A stretch of DNA of 64,000 nucleotides from Ceratothoa steindachneri. Its lineage: Eukaryota; Arthropoda; Malacostraca; Isopoda; Cymothoidae. The notes under the pieces are model-generated. The model had not been told where the DNA came from, did no database searches, and worked only from the letters and a program-made list of their open reading frames with translations. A program made the position numbers and the translations under genes. Positions 34,235 through 45,548 of this stretch are shown here, piece after piece. The stretch covers positions 70,582,959-70,646,958 of the forward strand of contig OZ018329.1 of the NCBI GenBank assembly GCA_963969495.1, in the 5' to 3' direction. Every line of letters starts with the position of its first letter. The stretch's first letter is position 1.

Positions 34235-34557
34235 TAGAATTTCAAGTCAACCAACATAGTTTACGAGTTCATCTGCCCAGATAAAGACTGTAAGCTTTAT
34301 AAAACTAAAAATATATTGGCATGACAACCACTACACTTTCGAGACGTTTAGCTATGCATCTACAAAGCGGAAGGCCGATGAATTATATGCAAAGTGTCCA
34401 TAATATTAACCTAACGCTCGTTGATAACACCATTATTAGAAGAAAAGAGGGCAATAAAGCGAGGCTTAACCTCTTAGAAGCCATATTAATAAATGAAGAT
34501 AAGCCGGCCATCAACAGTCAAGCGACAAGCTGGAATCGCACATTAAAACTATTTTAA
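34235..34557 (+). pseudogene. Penelope-like element, GIY-YIG endonuclease C-terminal remnant
   Basis: The plus-strand frame reads NIVYEFICPDKDCKLYKTKN (GIY side), then after an in-frame interruption at about 34,318 the TTTTLSRRLAMHL block, whose Arg and His are conserved in this domain. It continues NLTLVDNTIIRRKEGNKARL, LLEAILINEDKPAINSQ (catalytic-region Glu) and ends WNRTLKLF. This is the C-terminal GIY-YIG domain that follows the RT in Penelope-like elements. The YIG segment is disrupted and no RT is attached upstream, so it is dead. A similar but distinct fragment lies at 45,054-45,548. Confidence 0.85.
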
Positions 34558-34901
34558 AATTCCACTCACAGGAGTGGCTCATTTCCTCTAACGTTACGTT
34601 TAACCAAGGTGGAATAATACCTCTTAAAAAATCGTTTTCTTCCACTCTGTCAGATCCTCACTCTACTCATTACATTGGTAAAGGAGGCAAGAACATTTCA
34701 AAACGCTCCGAAGATGATCGAATAAGATCGAAAGCCTTACAATTTAGTTTGGTCTTTACGAAACACATTCATTTAAAAGAGTGTTGAAGACAGGACAGGT
34801 GATCCACCATCTACAAGATGGAATAAAAAAGATAGTTAGAAGAAGAGAAAGTTGCCAAAGGAAATTAATTAAGGCAAAATACACTGGTCTTCAACAAAAT
34901 T

Positions 34902-34903
<2 letters not shown>

Positions 34904-34949
<46 letters not shown>
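34904..34949. repeat. (TA)n microsatellite
   Basis: About 46 bp of alternating TA. Confidence 0.97.
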
Positions 34950-34950
<1 letters not shown>

Positions 34951-35280
34951 ATAAATGAACAATAGCGCTCTAGTCAATGCAGTTAGGTAAGGGTAATAAT
35001 AAGGTTCCTTAATCCTTTAGAGAAGTCTCCTGGAGTTCCTTAACCTTCCTCACGACCGTTACATATACGACAAAGCAACCATCCACTTTCCCATGAAAGG
35101 AAATTTCAAGAATCCCTCTGTATGAGCTAACTTCGAAGTAAAACGGAGAAAACGTGAATTTTAGCCGTGAATCTTCGCCCTTTTTAATTTTGAGGGGGAT
35201 AAATGAACAATAACTTTCTAGTCGTCCTTTCTAATTTTTAATTGATAAACGATCGATAACGTTCTAGTTAATTAAGCGAC

Positions 35281-35720
35281 ACAACTGGACTGCTCAAAAT
35301 CCAACTGTTCCTATGGAACATCATTTGAACTTACTGGGTGTTATGGTATGGTGTGGAATATCAGCATTGAGCACCGTAGGACCATTCTTTATGGTCACGT
35401 TCCTCCAAACTTGTTTGTAGGAATCTGTCGGTCCACATATTGAAGAGATGTTTGATGACGAAGAGATATACGAGTACTTCCAGGAAATAGAGCACTTCCC
35501 TAGTACCATCGTGATGTAATGGCCTTTTCGATAAAATCCTTCTAATATTTAGATTGGGCGTTAGGTAGCGTTTAATTCTCTGCGCGTTCCCTACACCTCC
35601 CGTCAATTGACATTTTAATGGGGATACCTCAAAGATAAGGTTTAAGGCGCAAAACCAGCAACAGTCGTTTGGTCAAAAGAGAAAATTAAGGGATAATTTC
35701 TCTAAATTACAAATGAAATG
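35281..35720 (+). pseudogene. DDE transposase remnant (IS630-Tc1-mariner type)
   Basis: Fragments in shifting plus-strand frames read AQNPTVPMEHHLNLLGVMVW then CGISALSTVGPFFM, later a run of acidic residues (EEMFDDEEIYEYFQ), and WGYLKDKV followed by GAKPATV. This order (NPxWxxE..., VWCGI..., GPFF, then WGYLKDxVY) occurs in a widespread insect/crustacean family of DDE_3-type transposases. Many stops are present and the catalytic triad cannot be verified. The family assignment is from remembered motif order only. Confidence 0.5.
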
Positions 35721-35879
35721 ATCGTAACGTTGTGAAATCCATTGGATCGCGTTATCAACAGTGCCTGGAAAATGGAAGTCATCTGGATGAAGATTCGCGA
35801 ATATGGAAGCTAAGACAAGACTAAAGGGAAAGACGAAATTTTCCTTTAATTTAAATCCACAAACTTATATCTTTATTCC

Positions 35880-35881
<2 letters not shown>

Positions 35882-35937
<56 letters not shown>
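35882..35937. repeat. (TA)n microsatellite
   Basis: About 56 bp of alternating TA. Confidence 0.97.
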
Positions 35938-35940
<3 letters not shown>

Positions 35941-36037
35941 TATATTTATTTTTTATTTATATTTAGTTTCAGCTGTCAGCAGCCAATCTCAACTGTGTAA
36001 TGAAAAATGAAGCTAGCACCATCAAGTATATAAAGGC

Positions 36038-36193
36038 GAATTAAAAGACGAAACAAAAGAAATCAGAGAAAACAAAACGGGAAAAACATAAACATTTGGT
36101 GTGGTTCTGGAATGAATTAAAAGACTAAACAACATGAAACTAGAGGAAGCAAAACGGGAAACCAAATGTAAATGTTAGGCGTGGTTCCGAGGC
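36038..36193. repeat. 76-bp tandem duplication
   Basis: Two adjacent copies starting GAATTAAAAGAC at about 36,038 and 36,114. They share CAAAACGGGAAA, AAACATTTGGTGTGGTTC/AAATGTTAGGCGTGGTTC and similar spacing. Confidence 0.75.
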
Positions 36194-36199
36194 AAAAAT

Positions 36200-37490
36200 T
36201 GAACATAGGATGGTTCGGGCAGTTTATAAAGAAGTTTGGCAACATAATTTGAGATATATTTGTTAAATTTGTATTACCCTGCAAACCTTGTCTAATTCAA
36301 AACCATAACTATTTCATTTGAAACACCCCAAAAGGGATAAATTCAGGAAGTAGTTAATTCAACTTTTTCCCGAAATGTTAAAAAATGTAGACACACAACG
36401 AAAATCGTCGGAAGCTCGTTCATAATAGATATCTTCTCGTATCGTTACGGCATTAAGCCCCGCCCATCAATTCATTGGCATGATTCTAACTCCGCCTACT
36501 GGTTTGAGATATAAAACAGCCTTTTGAGGAGATTTATATTCATAAAATCATAACAGAAATATACACTTAACAGATAACAAAGATACAACACAACTGTAAC
36601 GAGACAAACAGAAAATACATGACACCAAACATTAAAAACACAGGTAAATTGGCGAGCCAAAAGCTAAAAAAGGCTTGAATGCTCACAATTTTCTAAGAAA
36701 AATAAGTACAACAACATCTGACACACGAACAATAAGAAGAACACGCCTGCTACACGTAAATAGAACAATACATGATAGACAATACATAACACAATAAGTA
36801 AAATAAAATAACCAAAAGTAACAAGTCTGCGATGCCCTCCTACTAGGGCCCGCCTCCCCATCTTAAAACTTTAATTTTTTTTCACCTACTTTTATCTACT
36901 ACTATCCAAAATCTTTCAAAGAGTGAAATATACCATCATCATTTATATTCATTCATTCATGCCAATCTGTTTGTCATTGTAAAGTTCAATTGTACACGTG
37001 TATAGTCATTATAAATTATCGACCCATTTCCACTAGAGTTCATTCATAAACTGGTACAATGTTCAGGTCGATATTGTAAAATTATTTATAAGTGGTCATA
37101 TTCATCATTTGTTATTAAAGACTTGTTGCCAAGATTTAATTTCTCTCGGGCTGTGTGGTAAAAGGAAAGATCAGTTGATTTTATAAGCAGAAAAGCTTTT
37201 AAACACTTGAGCAAAGAGAAGAGAAATAGTAAAAAGGAAGTTAGACAAAATTATACAAACTCAACTCACTATTCATAAGCAGTAGCCCCTTTAACCTTAA
37301 ATTGCTTAATCCAGAGCAACTATCGACTTCCTTAATGCAGGAAATTACTGCAACAACATCTTTACAGAACTACATCGCAAAATTATGGATGACCACAACA
37401 CACCTACTTGGGTAAGCCTAACCTGTGTTATTTGCTTGCTTTAGTTTTAGGCTACCTCGACTTACTCATCATTCATCTAAATCGAGCTAT
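36200..37490. other. Region upstream of the Gypsy remnant; possible eroded LTR
   Basis: No coding region recognised. It lies where a 5' LTR and leader of the Ty3/Gypsy element should be, but I could not find a matching direct repeat downstream of 41,110, so I do not call an LTR. Confidence 0.3.
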
Positions 37491-37499
37491 TCTTCTCCT

Positions 37500-37925
37500 T
37501 AGAGAGAGTAACAAGTGAAATCCGAAAACTCAAGTCAGCACTACCACACGCAGTAATTGAAAGAATATAGCCCCTTTTAAGAGACCCCAATAACTTGAGA
37601 TATCAAACCCCCCGAGACGCCATTTAAGAAAGGTACTCCATATCCACGGATCAAAAAATTAAACTTTAAGCTGGTTCAATGAGCTATCCGATCTTACTCC
37701 GGATGGTGTCCTGAGGAGATCGAATGACATACTAGGGGAAAGCGTGAGCCCGGATTTTCCTCCTGAATCCTTCGTCCTGCGGCTTTTCTCTCACATTAAA
37801 AGAGCACTTAAAATTCTAGCCCCGAAGACCTTACTTCAGCTAGACGCTACGGCTCTCCTACAAGCTCTCACATCGCAAAGGATCCCTCACAACAGTTCCG
37901 CGAGCAGATGGCAGCAGCATTGGTC
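37500..37925 (+). pseudogene. Ty3/Gypsy gag remnant
   Basis: Plus-strand fragments: SALPHAVIERI followed by LLRDPNNLRYQTPRDAI and ERYSISTDQKIK, then FNELSDLTPDGVLRRSNDIL and, in the open stretch from 37,744, FVLRLFSHIKRALKILAPKT. The order resembles the gag of arthropod Gypsy elements (LPxxVxxEVxDLL..P, YDxLKxxLIxRT, LGDRxPSQLLRxMRxLxGD, LFLQRLPxNVRxILA). In-frame stops separate the pieces. No zinc knuckle was seen. Confidence 0.6.
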
Positions 37926-38429
37926 CCCATTAAAGAATAGCTCCCAACTCTCTTACGAATCCTGACCTTACTTCAAGAGACGCTCAGCATCTCGTTCATG
38001 CCACTCTTCCGCTGGATCGCGCAACTCTCCCACTGGGTCTCACAAGCCTCCTGATGGATCGCGCAAATTTCCCATGCATCATGGTGCCATTTGCTGGTAC
38101 TACCGGCAATACAGTGACTAAGCGCACCGCTGAGCACCTGGGTGCCAAGAGAATCGAACCTCGGGGAAATTTTTGAGGGAAAATTTCCCTCTGTTTGCAC
38201 ACTCTCCGTGTTTTAATATAATCTAACCCACCACCGGAAGAAGGCACCTGGTCGACACATAATCCGTGATCTCCATTCTTCCTGCTACATATAGCGATAT
38301 TAAACATTAGGTGAGCAACATTCCGCTTGAAGCCGCGACGTGATCCCTAATTCTTACATTTGGTGAACGGAGACAATGTACCCTTAGGATTAAAGTGTAA
38401 ATTTATCCTGAACTTTTTAGTGTGCGATA

Positions 38430-39390
38430 ATAGGTGCCGACATTTTGACAAATAATAATCTTTTACTTGACCTTAAACATTCCCGCTTGGTAGACGGCAT
38501 CACCAATCTATCAATAAGTGCCATAAGTGAAAGTGTCATTCCTAATTTCTCTTTTGCAATTTTCAGCACGATAAACGGCAAAAGGTACCTCGTGTTCCCT
38601 TTTCATATTTCCATCATGTTTCGACACAAGGAAAGCCTATTGTCAAGCGCCTACGGTGTTTATCACCAAAGCTTCTAAGCATAGTAAAAAATAAAATTCA
38701 GGCTTTGCTAAAAGCAAACAAGATTCGGCCAAGTAGATAGCCCTATGCCTCACCCATTCATCTTGTAAATAATTACTACAATAATTATCGTGTTCTCTGA
38801 AACTACCGTGGTTTAAACTAAATCACAATTAGGGATAAATACACGTTCTATTACCTCACTGATTTTATGGCAACTCTACAAAATTGTTCGGTATTCTCCA
38901 AAATCGATTTAAAGGACGCTTTTTCTCAGATACCAATGGAGCAATCATTTATTGAAAACACAGTTATGAGCTTGCCAGTAGGTCTCTACGAATTCTTCTT
39001 CTCCTTCATGATATATCCAACTTTTCAAACATTTCAACGGTATATTAGTCATTTTTTGCCTCCCCTCAACTTCGTTTACGCATTTGTTGATGACAAAAGT
39101 CAACAGTTGCGACATTTGGAGCAACTCTTTACAAGATTGAAATTGCATGGTTTGCAAACCATCATAGCAAATGGTATTTTCTCAGTAGAATCAGCTGATT
39201 TTTTAGGATATAAAGTTAACTACCAAGGAATGAATATCCCCACAAGATAACTGTTATCAGGAATTATTGTGGACCGAAAACGTTGCAAGAGTTACAGAGA
39301 TTCGTGCGTATAGTTAATTTCCTTCGTAGATTTATAAACAAAATGCTGCCACCATTGGCATTCCTCTCACAAAATTGTTAAACAACTCCG
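38430..39390 (+). pseudogene. Ty3/Gypsy pol remnant: RT
   Basis: DLKHSRLVDGITNLSIS at about 38,465-38,515 matches the protease-RT linker of Gypsy pol. From 38,867 comes CSVFSKIDLKDAFSQIPM (RT motif A, Asp present), VGLYEFFFSFMIYPTFQTFQ (motif B region, with the usual MPFGL..A lost) and VYAFVDDKS (motif C, FVDD in place of YIDD). ESADFLGYKVNYQGM follows, and after a stop the RFVRIVNFLRRFINKMLPPL connection domain. Degenerate core residues and stops make it inactive. Confidence 0.82.
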
Positions 39391-39719
39391 GCAAACGTCG
39401 CACAAAATCAATACTGCAATTGAGTGACTACATAGAATTCGCTTTTACTGCTCTAAGGTAAAACAAGAGGGGACAATGCCTACGACGTTTTGTGATAAGA
39501 TGATAAATGGTTATTGTATTGATGGTTTCCCATGGTTCAAATCACTTAAAAGTGCATTTGAATGGCTTAATGAGGCTTCTGTTACTAGATGGCGCCACCC
39601 AACGCCAAGTCCGATGGTAGATTTGAAATCTCCAGGGTGAATAAGCATATGTCCCATGGTCATATGGGTTATTTCATAGCTCTAAATGGGTACAATTGAA
39701 ATTTACGCCGTTTGAAAAA

Positions 39720-40010
39720 AGCGACACCTTGACCTGGCGCTTCGCCGCTGGTAAAAACACCCATATACTCAACCCAAAACGTAACATTCCTATCCTTTTA
39801 ATTAAGGACGCGTCTGACTTGTCGTTGGAAGAATTTTGCAGCATTTTTTTGAGGGAGAATGGGAAACAATAGGATACATTTGTAAGGTTTTTACAAAATA
39901 ATTAATCACTATAACTCTTGCAAAAAAACACTTTAAACTCTTACTCGAAGGTAATACAATTTTGTCCTCACTGATTGCAAGGCGATCATAAGCGCTGCCA
40001 AGTGTCTCAC
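39720..40010 (+). pseudogene. Ty3/Gypsy pol remnant: RNase H
   Basis: Fragments LIKDASDLSLEEFCS (first RNase H Asp in DASD) and, in another frame, a FVLTDCKAIISAAK segment corresponding to the FTDHKPL block. It follows the RT remnant on the same strand. Confidence 0.55.
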
Positions 40011-40479
40011 AACAGGCCCTCTCCAAAGGAGCCCCGCACATTATAATAGGGTTATTCGTCCTATAGACGGGAGAGATAATCCTCGTGGTGTTTTCTTCCA
40101 GGTACCCCTCAACGATTTCAATACGCAATCATTGAAACCATTGAATCAACACCAATACATACGACAGGAGAAAAGAGGCTAATTCTCCCATGTCATTTAT
40201 TAACTCAACCATTCCTTCTTTAACTATTTAAAACTAAGAAACATTAACCAAATCTTAGATGACCGATTTTCAATTGAAAAATCTACAAAAGAACGACTAC
40301 TGTTCGCTTCCCTTTCATAAGATCGCCCTACTCTCTTCCACTCATTCTATCATTTGTGATCTATCCAAGGTTTTTGTTCGTCTTTATCTCACCTCTGAAA
40401 TCCGAAGCGAATCTTCAGCGATTAACGCACTTCGGGTCATTTAATCACAGTCGCATCCTGAAATCAATTTAAGACAGAT

Positions 40480-41110
40480 TTGTCTAATGTGAGATTAGAA
40501 GAGACATACTTGAGTTGGTTAGAAGCTGTTTTCATTGCCGGAAGTCCAAAGTACAAAGGCATACAAAACCAACCTTTACACAATTTGCTGACCTGCATCA
40601 AGGTTTCACTTTATCCATGCGTGCATTTTAAATGGTTTTTCAACCGCATAAGAGGGTTATAAATACCTTCTAACCATAATCTGCAGCTATTCTAAGTGGT
40701 TGGAGGCATATCCACTTAACGATATAATATCAAAATCTGTGGGTGAAGCATTCTTCGCTAACTCCACATCACGATTTGGTGCTCCTGTTAACATAATCTC
40801 AGATATCTGATTGTAATTTCATTCTGGGCTGTTTCAGGAGATGTTAAAACTTACTGGAACAGAAAATGTTTTCACCTCTTCTACTAATGCAACCGGAAAT
40901 AATGTTCCTGAAAGACGACACAAAACCATAGGATCATCTTTCCTGACAAACGGGGTTCCTAAAGAATGATTACCCAAGCCCCTATCCACTCTAGTTGCCA
41001 GGCGAAACGCAATGAGCAAAAACAGGATTTCGCCTGCTCAATTGGTTTATGGCAACCCACTACACATGACCCTTTTTTCACTCGAGATAGCAACCCTTTA
41101 GAACACAACG
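40480..41110 (+). pseudogene. Ty3/Gypsy pol remnant: integrase
   Basis: The open stretch 40,676-40,817 reads SYSKWLEAYPLNDIISKSVG then EAFFANSTSRFGAPVNIISD, the integrase catalytic-core block including the second catalytic Asp (IISD). Further on, with stops and shifts, are an ERRHKTI segment and PAQLVYGNPLHMTL, the conserved C-terminal block before the chromatin-binding tail. Together with gag, RT and RNase H it defines one decayed element in the plus orientation. Confidence 0.75.
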
Positions 41111-41555
41111 ACCTCAAGCAGCAAAAGATTCTCTTGCTTCCTTTCTTTTTCTTCCTTTGGTTTCACAAGAGACTGTCATTCCCCCACAAAACCTGAACGA
41201 CTGTATATTCGTGACATTCAAATACCTCTTATGATGCCTTCTATACCCAATATAAAGCCTGTTATAAGATTTTTCAGAGGCCTAAAAATGATTACATACT
41301 ACAGGGAAGTAAATGATATATTTGTACTCACTAAAGAAATATAAACCCAGCAAAAATAGAAAGCAACGTGCAATTTAACACAGATAAGACACTTATACAT
41401 TTGAGCATACAAATTCCTCATACACAACCTACAAAGATAATCTGATGGAACTTAAGAGAAATCAATACAAACTGCATATCAACAATCATATCGAAATCTA
41501 CATTATAATTGGTCTGACAATCCTTCCTCCAGGTTTTAACTGAACTTTTATAATA

Positions 41556-41710
41556 TTAGGTTGGCCAAAAAGTCAGGACTTATTTAGGAAGTGGAAAAAA
41601 AACAACAAAATTTGGTGGAGCAACACCAACATTTATTCTTCGAAATAAAGTCCATCATTCTTTAAGATATTCTTCCAGCGATTCGTCAGCATCTCAATCT
41701 GTCCCTTATA
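41556..41710 (-). mobile_element. mariner element 3' end
   Basis: The outer end TTAGGTTGGCCAAAAAGTCA (preceded by TA) is a mariner-type TIR. On the minus strand a short frame TNRWKNILKNDGLYFEE with stop matches the C-terminus of mariner transposases. The rest is lost at the following (TA)n. The TIR differs from that of the element at 42,917-44,315, so it belongs to another mariner family. Confidence 0.7.
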
Positions 41711-41725
41711 CCAGATTGATGGTCG

Positions 41726-41727
<2 letters not shown>

Positions 41728-41807
<80 letters not shown>
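41728..41807. repeat. (TA)n microsatellite
   Basis: About 80 bp of alternating TA, joining the mariner 3' fragment to a segment beginning ACTAGCATACATACCCGTCG. Confidence 0.98.
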
Positions 41808-42106
41808 TAGCATACATACCCGTCGTTGCCCGGGTAAAATATTAGTCCTGTCGCAAATAAATACAAATGGCCATTGTTTGAAATTCTTATATTGTGGCAC
41901 AAAAATATCTTTACTTGCTGATTATTATTATTATTTATATTTTTAAGTCAGATTTAGGAGAGGTGCGCACTCTCCCTATCATATAATATACTTATAATGA
42001 GTAAATGTTTCACCGCGCGTGCTCGGCAGTTTACGTTCATGCGTGAATGGCCGTTAGTTATGAGCGAACAACGTTGTGGCCATAGAAACAGATCGAGCGT
42101 CCTATA

Positions 42107-42207
42107 TTCTTCTTCTTCTCTTCTTTTCTTCTTCTTCTTCTTCTTCTTCTTCTTCTTCTTCTTGTCTTCTTCTTCTTCTTCTACTTCTTCTTCTATCTTC
42201 TTCTATA
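42107..42207. repeat. (CTT)n microsatellite
   Basis: CTT/TTC triplet tract with a few interruptions, about 100 bp. Confidence 0.93.
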
Positions 42208-42276
42208 TAATCTATCTTCTATAACTATATTTTAAGAACTGTTTTTTAATTATTTTTCTCTTGATTTGGATGTCCT

Positions 42277-42785
42277 TTGGCGGGGAGGAGAGAGGAGATA
42301 GGAATAGAGGAGGGAGGGAGAGAGGGGGAGGGAGATAGGATGAGAGAGAGGGGAGTGGAAAGGATGGGAAAGGGTGAGGGAAAGAGGGGGGAAAGAGAGG
42401 GGAGAGGGAGATAGAGTTGGAGGGAGAGCGGAGAAGGGATAGAGGGGAGTGAAAAGGAGGAGGGAGATATGTTGAGGGAGAGAGGGGAAGGGGTTGGAGA
42501 GAAGAGAGGGAAGGGAAAGAGAGTGAGAGGGGAGAGGGGAAGGAAAGAGGGTGGAATGAGAGGGGAGAACGGGGGAGATGAGGGCAGATAAAGGTGGGAG
42601 GGAGAGGTGGGAGAGGGGAGGGAGGTGGTGGAGAGGGGAGGTGGAGAGATGGAGGTAGATGCGGAAGTGAGAAAGGAGGAGAGAGAGAGGAGCGAGATAG
42701 GGAGGAGTGAGTGAGAGAGGGGACTGAGATGGGGAGAGATAATGGGAGAGATAGAGGGAGGAGAGGGGGATAGATGGGTAGAGAT
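42277..42785. repeat. Polypurine tract, about 500 bp of GA-rich DNA
   Basis: The plus strand is nearly all G and A with scattered T. It has no fixed period, but GGGAGAGAGGGG-like words recur every 30-45 bases. The minus strand reads as a Ser/Pro/Leu/His-rich open frame (42,250-42,972), which I treat as an artefact of composition. Confidence 0.9.
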
Positions 42786-42840
42786 AAAACATGATTTTTT
42801 TATTCCGATAAATTGACAGACACACAGACAGACATCTTTT

Positions 42841-42843
<3 letters not shown>

Positions 42844-42916
<73 letters not shown>
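42844..42916. repeat. (TA)n microsatellite at mariner insertion
   Basis: About 73 bp of alternating TA immediately next to the left TIR of the mariner element. Mariner inserts at TA. Confidence 0.98.
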
Positions 42917-42919
<3 letters not shown>

Positions 42920-44315
42920 GTTGAGGAATAAGTTCTTGCGGTTTTATCAAATTTATTCATTACCATTAACAATTTTAGAAAAACTTCATTTTTAATTGAT
43001 AACGATATGCAATTTAATCAATAATGTATTCTCCGTTGTTATTTACGACTTCTTCCCAAAGTTCAACTAGTTTTTCGATGCATCTGAAATGAAAATCTCT
43101 GGATTTTGACTGGAAGAATTCGTCTAACCTGGTTCTTAATTCTACATCAGTATTGAACGAAACGCCGCGCAAATTGTTAGAGAGCGATCGGAACAGATGG
43201 AAATCCGATGGAGCCAAGTATGGCGAATATGGAGGATGCGGCAGGATTTCCCAATTACGTGTTTGGATGGCGTCTTTTGCCATATTGGCAATGTGGGGAC
43301 AAGCATTGTCGTGTTGCAGAAGGACTCCATAACGCCGATGAGGTCGCTTTTTACGAATAGCTTTGGCGAGTCGATACATTTGTGGAAAGTAGAGTTCTGC
43401 ATTGACAATCTCGTTGTCCGCAAGGAGCTCATAAAGAATGATGCCTTCACAATCTCACCACAAACACAGCATCGTCTTTCGTGGATGAAGTCCTTGCTTT
43501 AATCCCCGAAGTGGTTTTTAATTGGGGCTAAGACATTGTTTTCGATGGTTCATGTTGACATAAACACACCACTTTTCATCGCCAGTGATGATGCGGTGAA
43601 GAAATATGTCCTTATATCCACGAGTAGCCTTGCGACGAGCAAGCAAACCTGCGGCAATCGTGGAGCGTTGAAGTTTGTTGCTTTCGTTCAAAGCGTGCGG
43701 AACCCATGCACCGAGTTTTTTAACTTTCCCCATCGAATAAAGGTGATTCACTACAGTTTTCTGATCGCACGCTAATTGTACAGCCAATTCTCTAGTCGAT
43801 TCACGAGGATTTTCATGAAGAAGGTCCTTCAATCGATCTTCATCCAACTTAATGGGGAGACCAGTACGTTCTTCGTCATTACGATTGAAATGACCGTTTT
43901 TGAAACGTGAAAACCACCATTGAACTGTTCTTTCTGATAAAACATTTTCTCCGTACACAGCACAAATATCGCGACGAGCTTTGGCTGCGTTTGCATTGTT
44001 CCCGTCTCGATTGAAAATGAATAACAACAAGTGTCGAAAATGCGCTTTTCTTTCAACTTGACATTCCATTTTGAGGGTACAGAACAAAAATTAAATTAAC
44101 ACAACTTTTAAATAAACCGCAATGACTTATTACTCAACTTCAAGACGTAGCCTAGGCAAAAGCCTAATAGTCTACGCTGCTAAGAGACGTAGCCTAACGT
44201 TTGCAAATTTTCCTCTCATTATTTATTATTGTTTCTTAATATGTGCACAAATCATGTCAACAAAACTTAAATCAACACAACAACAAAAAAACCCGCAAGA
44301 ACTTATTCCTCAACC
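42917..44315 (-). mobile_element. mariner transposon, nearly complete, inactive
   Basis: The left TIR begins GGTTGAGGAATAAG at 42,919. An identical 23-bp inverted copy ends at 44,315 (CTTATTCCTCAACC). A second, diverged right-end copy (4 differences in 23) lies inside at 44,117-44,139. The left end abuts (TA)n; the right is followed by AAATATATATA. The minus strand carries a transposase pseudogene. Confidence 0.88.
43014..44087 (-). pseudogene. mariner transposase pseudogene (DD34D)
   Basis: One frame runs from 44,087 to the natural stop at 43,014, 357 residues, with only two in-frame stops inside: TAA at 43,518-43,520 and a TGA near 43,440 in a context where Trp is expected (LCLW-stop-DCEG). 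The likely start is the second Met (MECQVERK). Domains: N-terminal paired HTH (residues about 10-110, with TVQWWFSRFKNGHFN), first catalytic Asp in ITGDEKWCVY, second in LQHDNACPH, third in LAPSDFHLF, with 34 residues between the last two. The family YSPDLAPSD is YSPYLAPSD here. All three catalytic Asp survive, so inactivation is by the stops. Confidence 0.92.
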
Positions 44316-44970
44316 AAATATATATAGAGAGAGAAAATAAATAAAATCGGATGGGCAGTGAAAAAACAGAATTTTTACACGTGATATTTGGTAAACTAAA
44401 CTCACATTTATGTGGTAATAATTACTCCGAATTTTAATGATCTTAGTGTTTTAGTTTTATCACAGTGAAACATTAAAATCATGTACCGAAAAAAATGTCG
44501 TCTTTGTTGTTTTTTTGGCAGCGAGAGTATGTTTCATTATGATCAGTTCATAAACAATAAGTAATATACCATTAAAAATATGTATTTAATAATGTCGTCC
44601 GAAAAAAAATCGAAATTCTCTGTTGTGGCGGTTTTAGGACGGCCACTATATTGCTTTTCCGCTTATGAACCGCTAACTTTTATATTTATATTAAAGTATA
44701 AGCAATAGGACGAAAGCAGGATCTTAGCAGGAAGTTCAAGAGTAATCCTATTTCAATCGCAAATTTTCTCCTTGAAGCATCATTCTATAATGATATTCTC
44801 ACTTTTAGTCAGTAGCGCAGCGATGTGGGTTTTAGGGTAAAACGCCCTCCAGAAATGCAATCCCTATGGTTTCTAAACTTATCTTACAGTAATATGATAT
44901 TTTTCGATGCATTACTTTATTTTTTTTTACTGTGATGAAAATATAAGAGTAATATCATTGAAATTTGCAC

Positions 44971-44974
<4 letters not shown>

Positions 44975-45031
<57 letters not shown>
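44975..45031. repeat. (TA)n microsatellite
   Basis: About 57 bp of alternating TA ending about 20 bases before a Penelope endonuclease fragment. Confidence 0.98.
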
Positions 45032-45034
<3 letters not shown>

Positions 45035-45053
45035 CCTTTATTAAAAGGCGAAT

Positions 45054-45548
45054 ATGAACGCCGGCTATCGCGAAGAGAAAAAGGCCCTCAAAGCCATTCT
45101 CCATCGTAATGTGACCCCAACCGACCCTAATATGGATATAAATCTAATTATATACTAGAAGACCAAGAAAACAAGTAGTTGCATCATGAACAGCTGTCTT
45201 CCTCCGACGAGCGAACTCCAAGAGACTAACGTCGTGTACGAATATTCGTGCAAAGTCGGTGACTGCGAACACCTCAATTCAAAGTACAACGGCGTAACAT
45301 CCACAACCTTGTCAAGGCGACTGACAGATCACCTTCAAGATGGCGCGATTTAAAAACACGCCCACTCTCATGGCACTACCCTAACCCGTAAAAAACTGAA
45401 TAAGGACACCTCCAACATCCTTAGCCTTCAAAACTTCAGAAGAGTGCGGATGGCCGAAGCAGTCATTATTCAAATGAAGAAACCGGCAATCAACGAGAAA
45501 CTTCAGCCGGAAAACATACTCCCGACATTCCGAGTTGACCGCCGTTAA
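45054..45548 (+). pseudogene. Penelope-like element, GIY-YIG endonuclease remnant
   Basis: One plus-strand frame from 45,054 to a TAA at 45,546-45,548 contains just two internal stops (TAG after NLIIY and TAA after LQDGAI). It reads GYREEKKALKAILHRNVTPT, KTKKTSSCIMNSCLPP, NVVYEYSCKVGDCEHLNSKY then NGVTSTTLSRRLTDHL, and FRRVRMAEAVIIQMKKPAIN. This is the Penelope linker with its KTKKTSS motif and the GIY-YIG domain: VVYEY at the GIY position, YNG at the YIG position, conserved Arg and His in SRRLTDHL, Glu in AEAVII. GC-richer than its surroundings and more intact than the 34-kb copy. 5' truncated next to (TA)n. Confidence 0.88.

Noticed and set aside
37744..38307. Overlapping short frames on both strands as host genes
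   Set aside because: The plus-strand part fits Gypsy gag and lies upstream of a matching pol; the minus-strand frames are shadows.
41808..41850. ACTAGCATACATACCCGTCG then TTGCCCGGG segment as a Helitron or other element end
   Set aside because: The hairpin-like CCCG..CGGG pattern is suggestive of a transposon terminus, but I could not match it to a family or find a second copy.
41706..41946. Open frames rich in Ile-Tyr repeats here and at other TA tracts
   Set aside because: These are translations of (TA)n microsatellites, not proteins.
42250..42972. 240-codon Ser/Pro/Leu-rich minus-strand open frame
   Set aside because: It is the complement of a polypurine tract fused to (TA)n; composition alone keeps it open.
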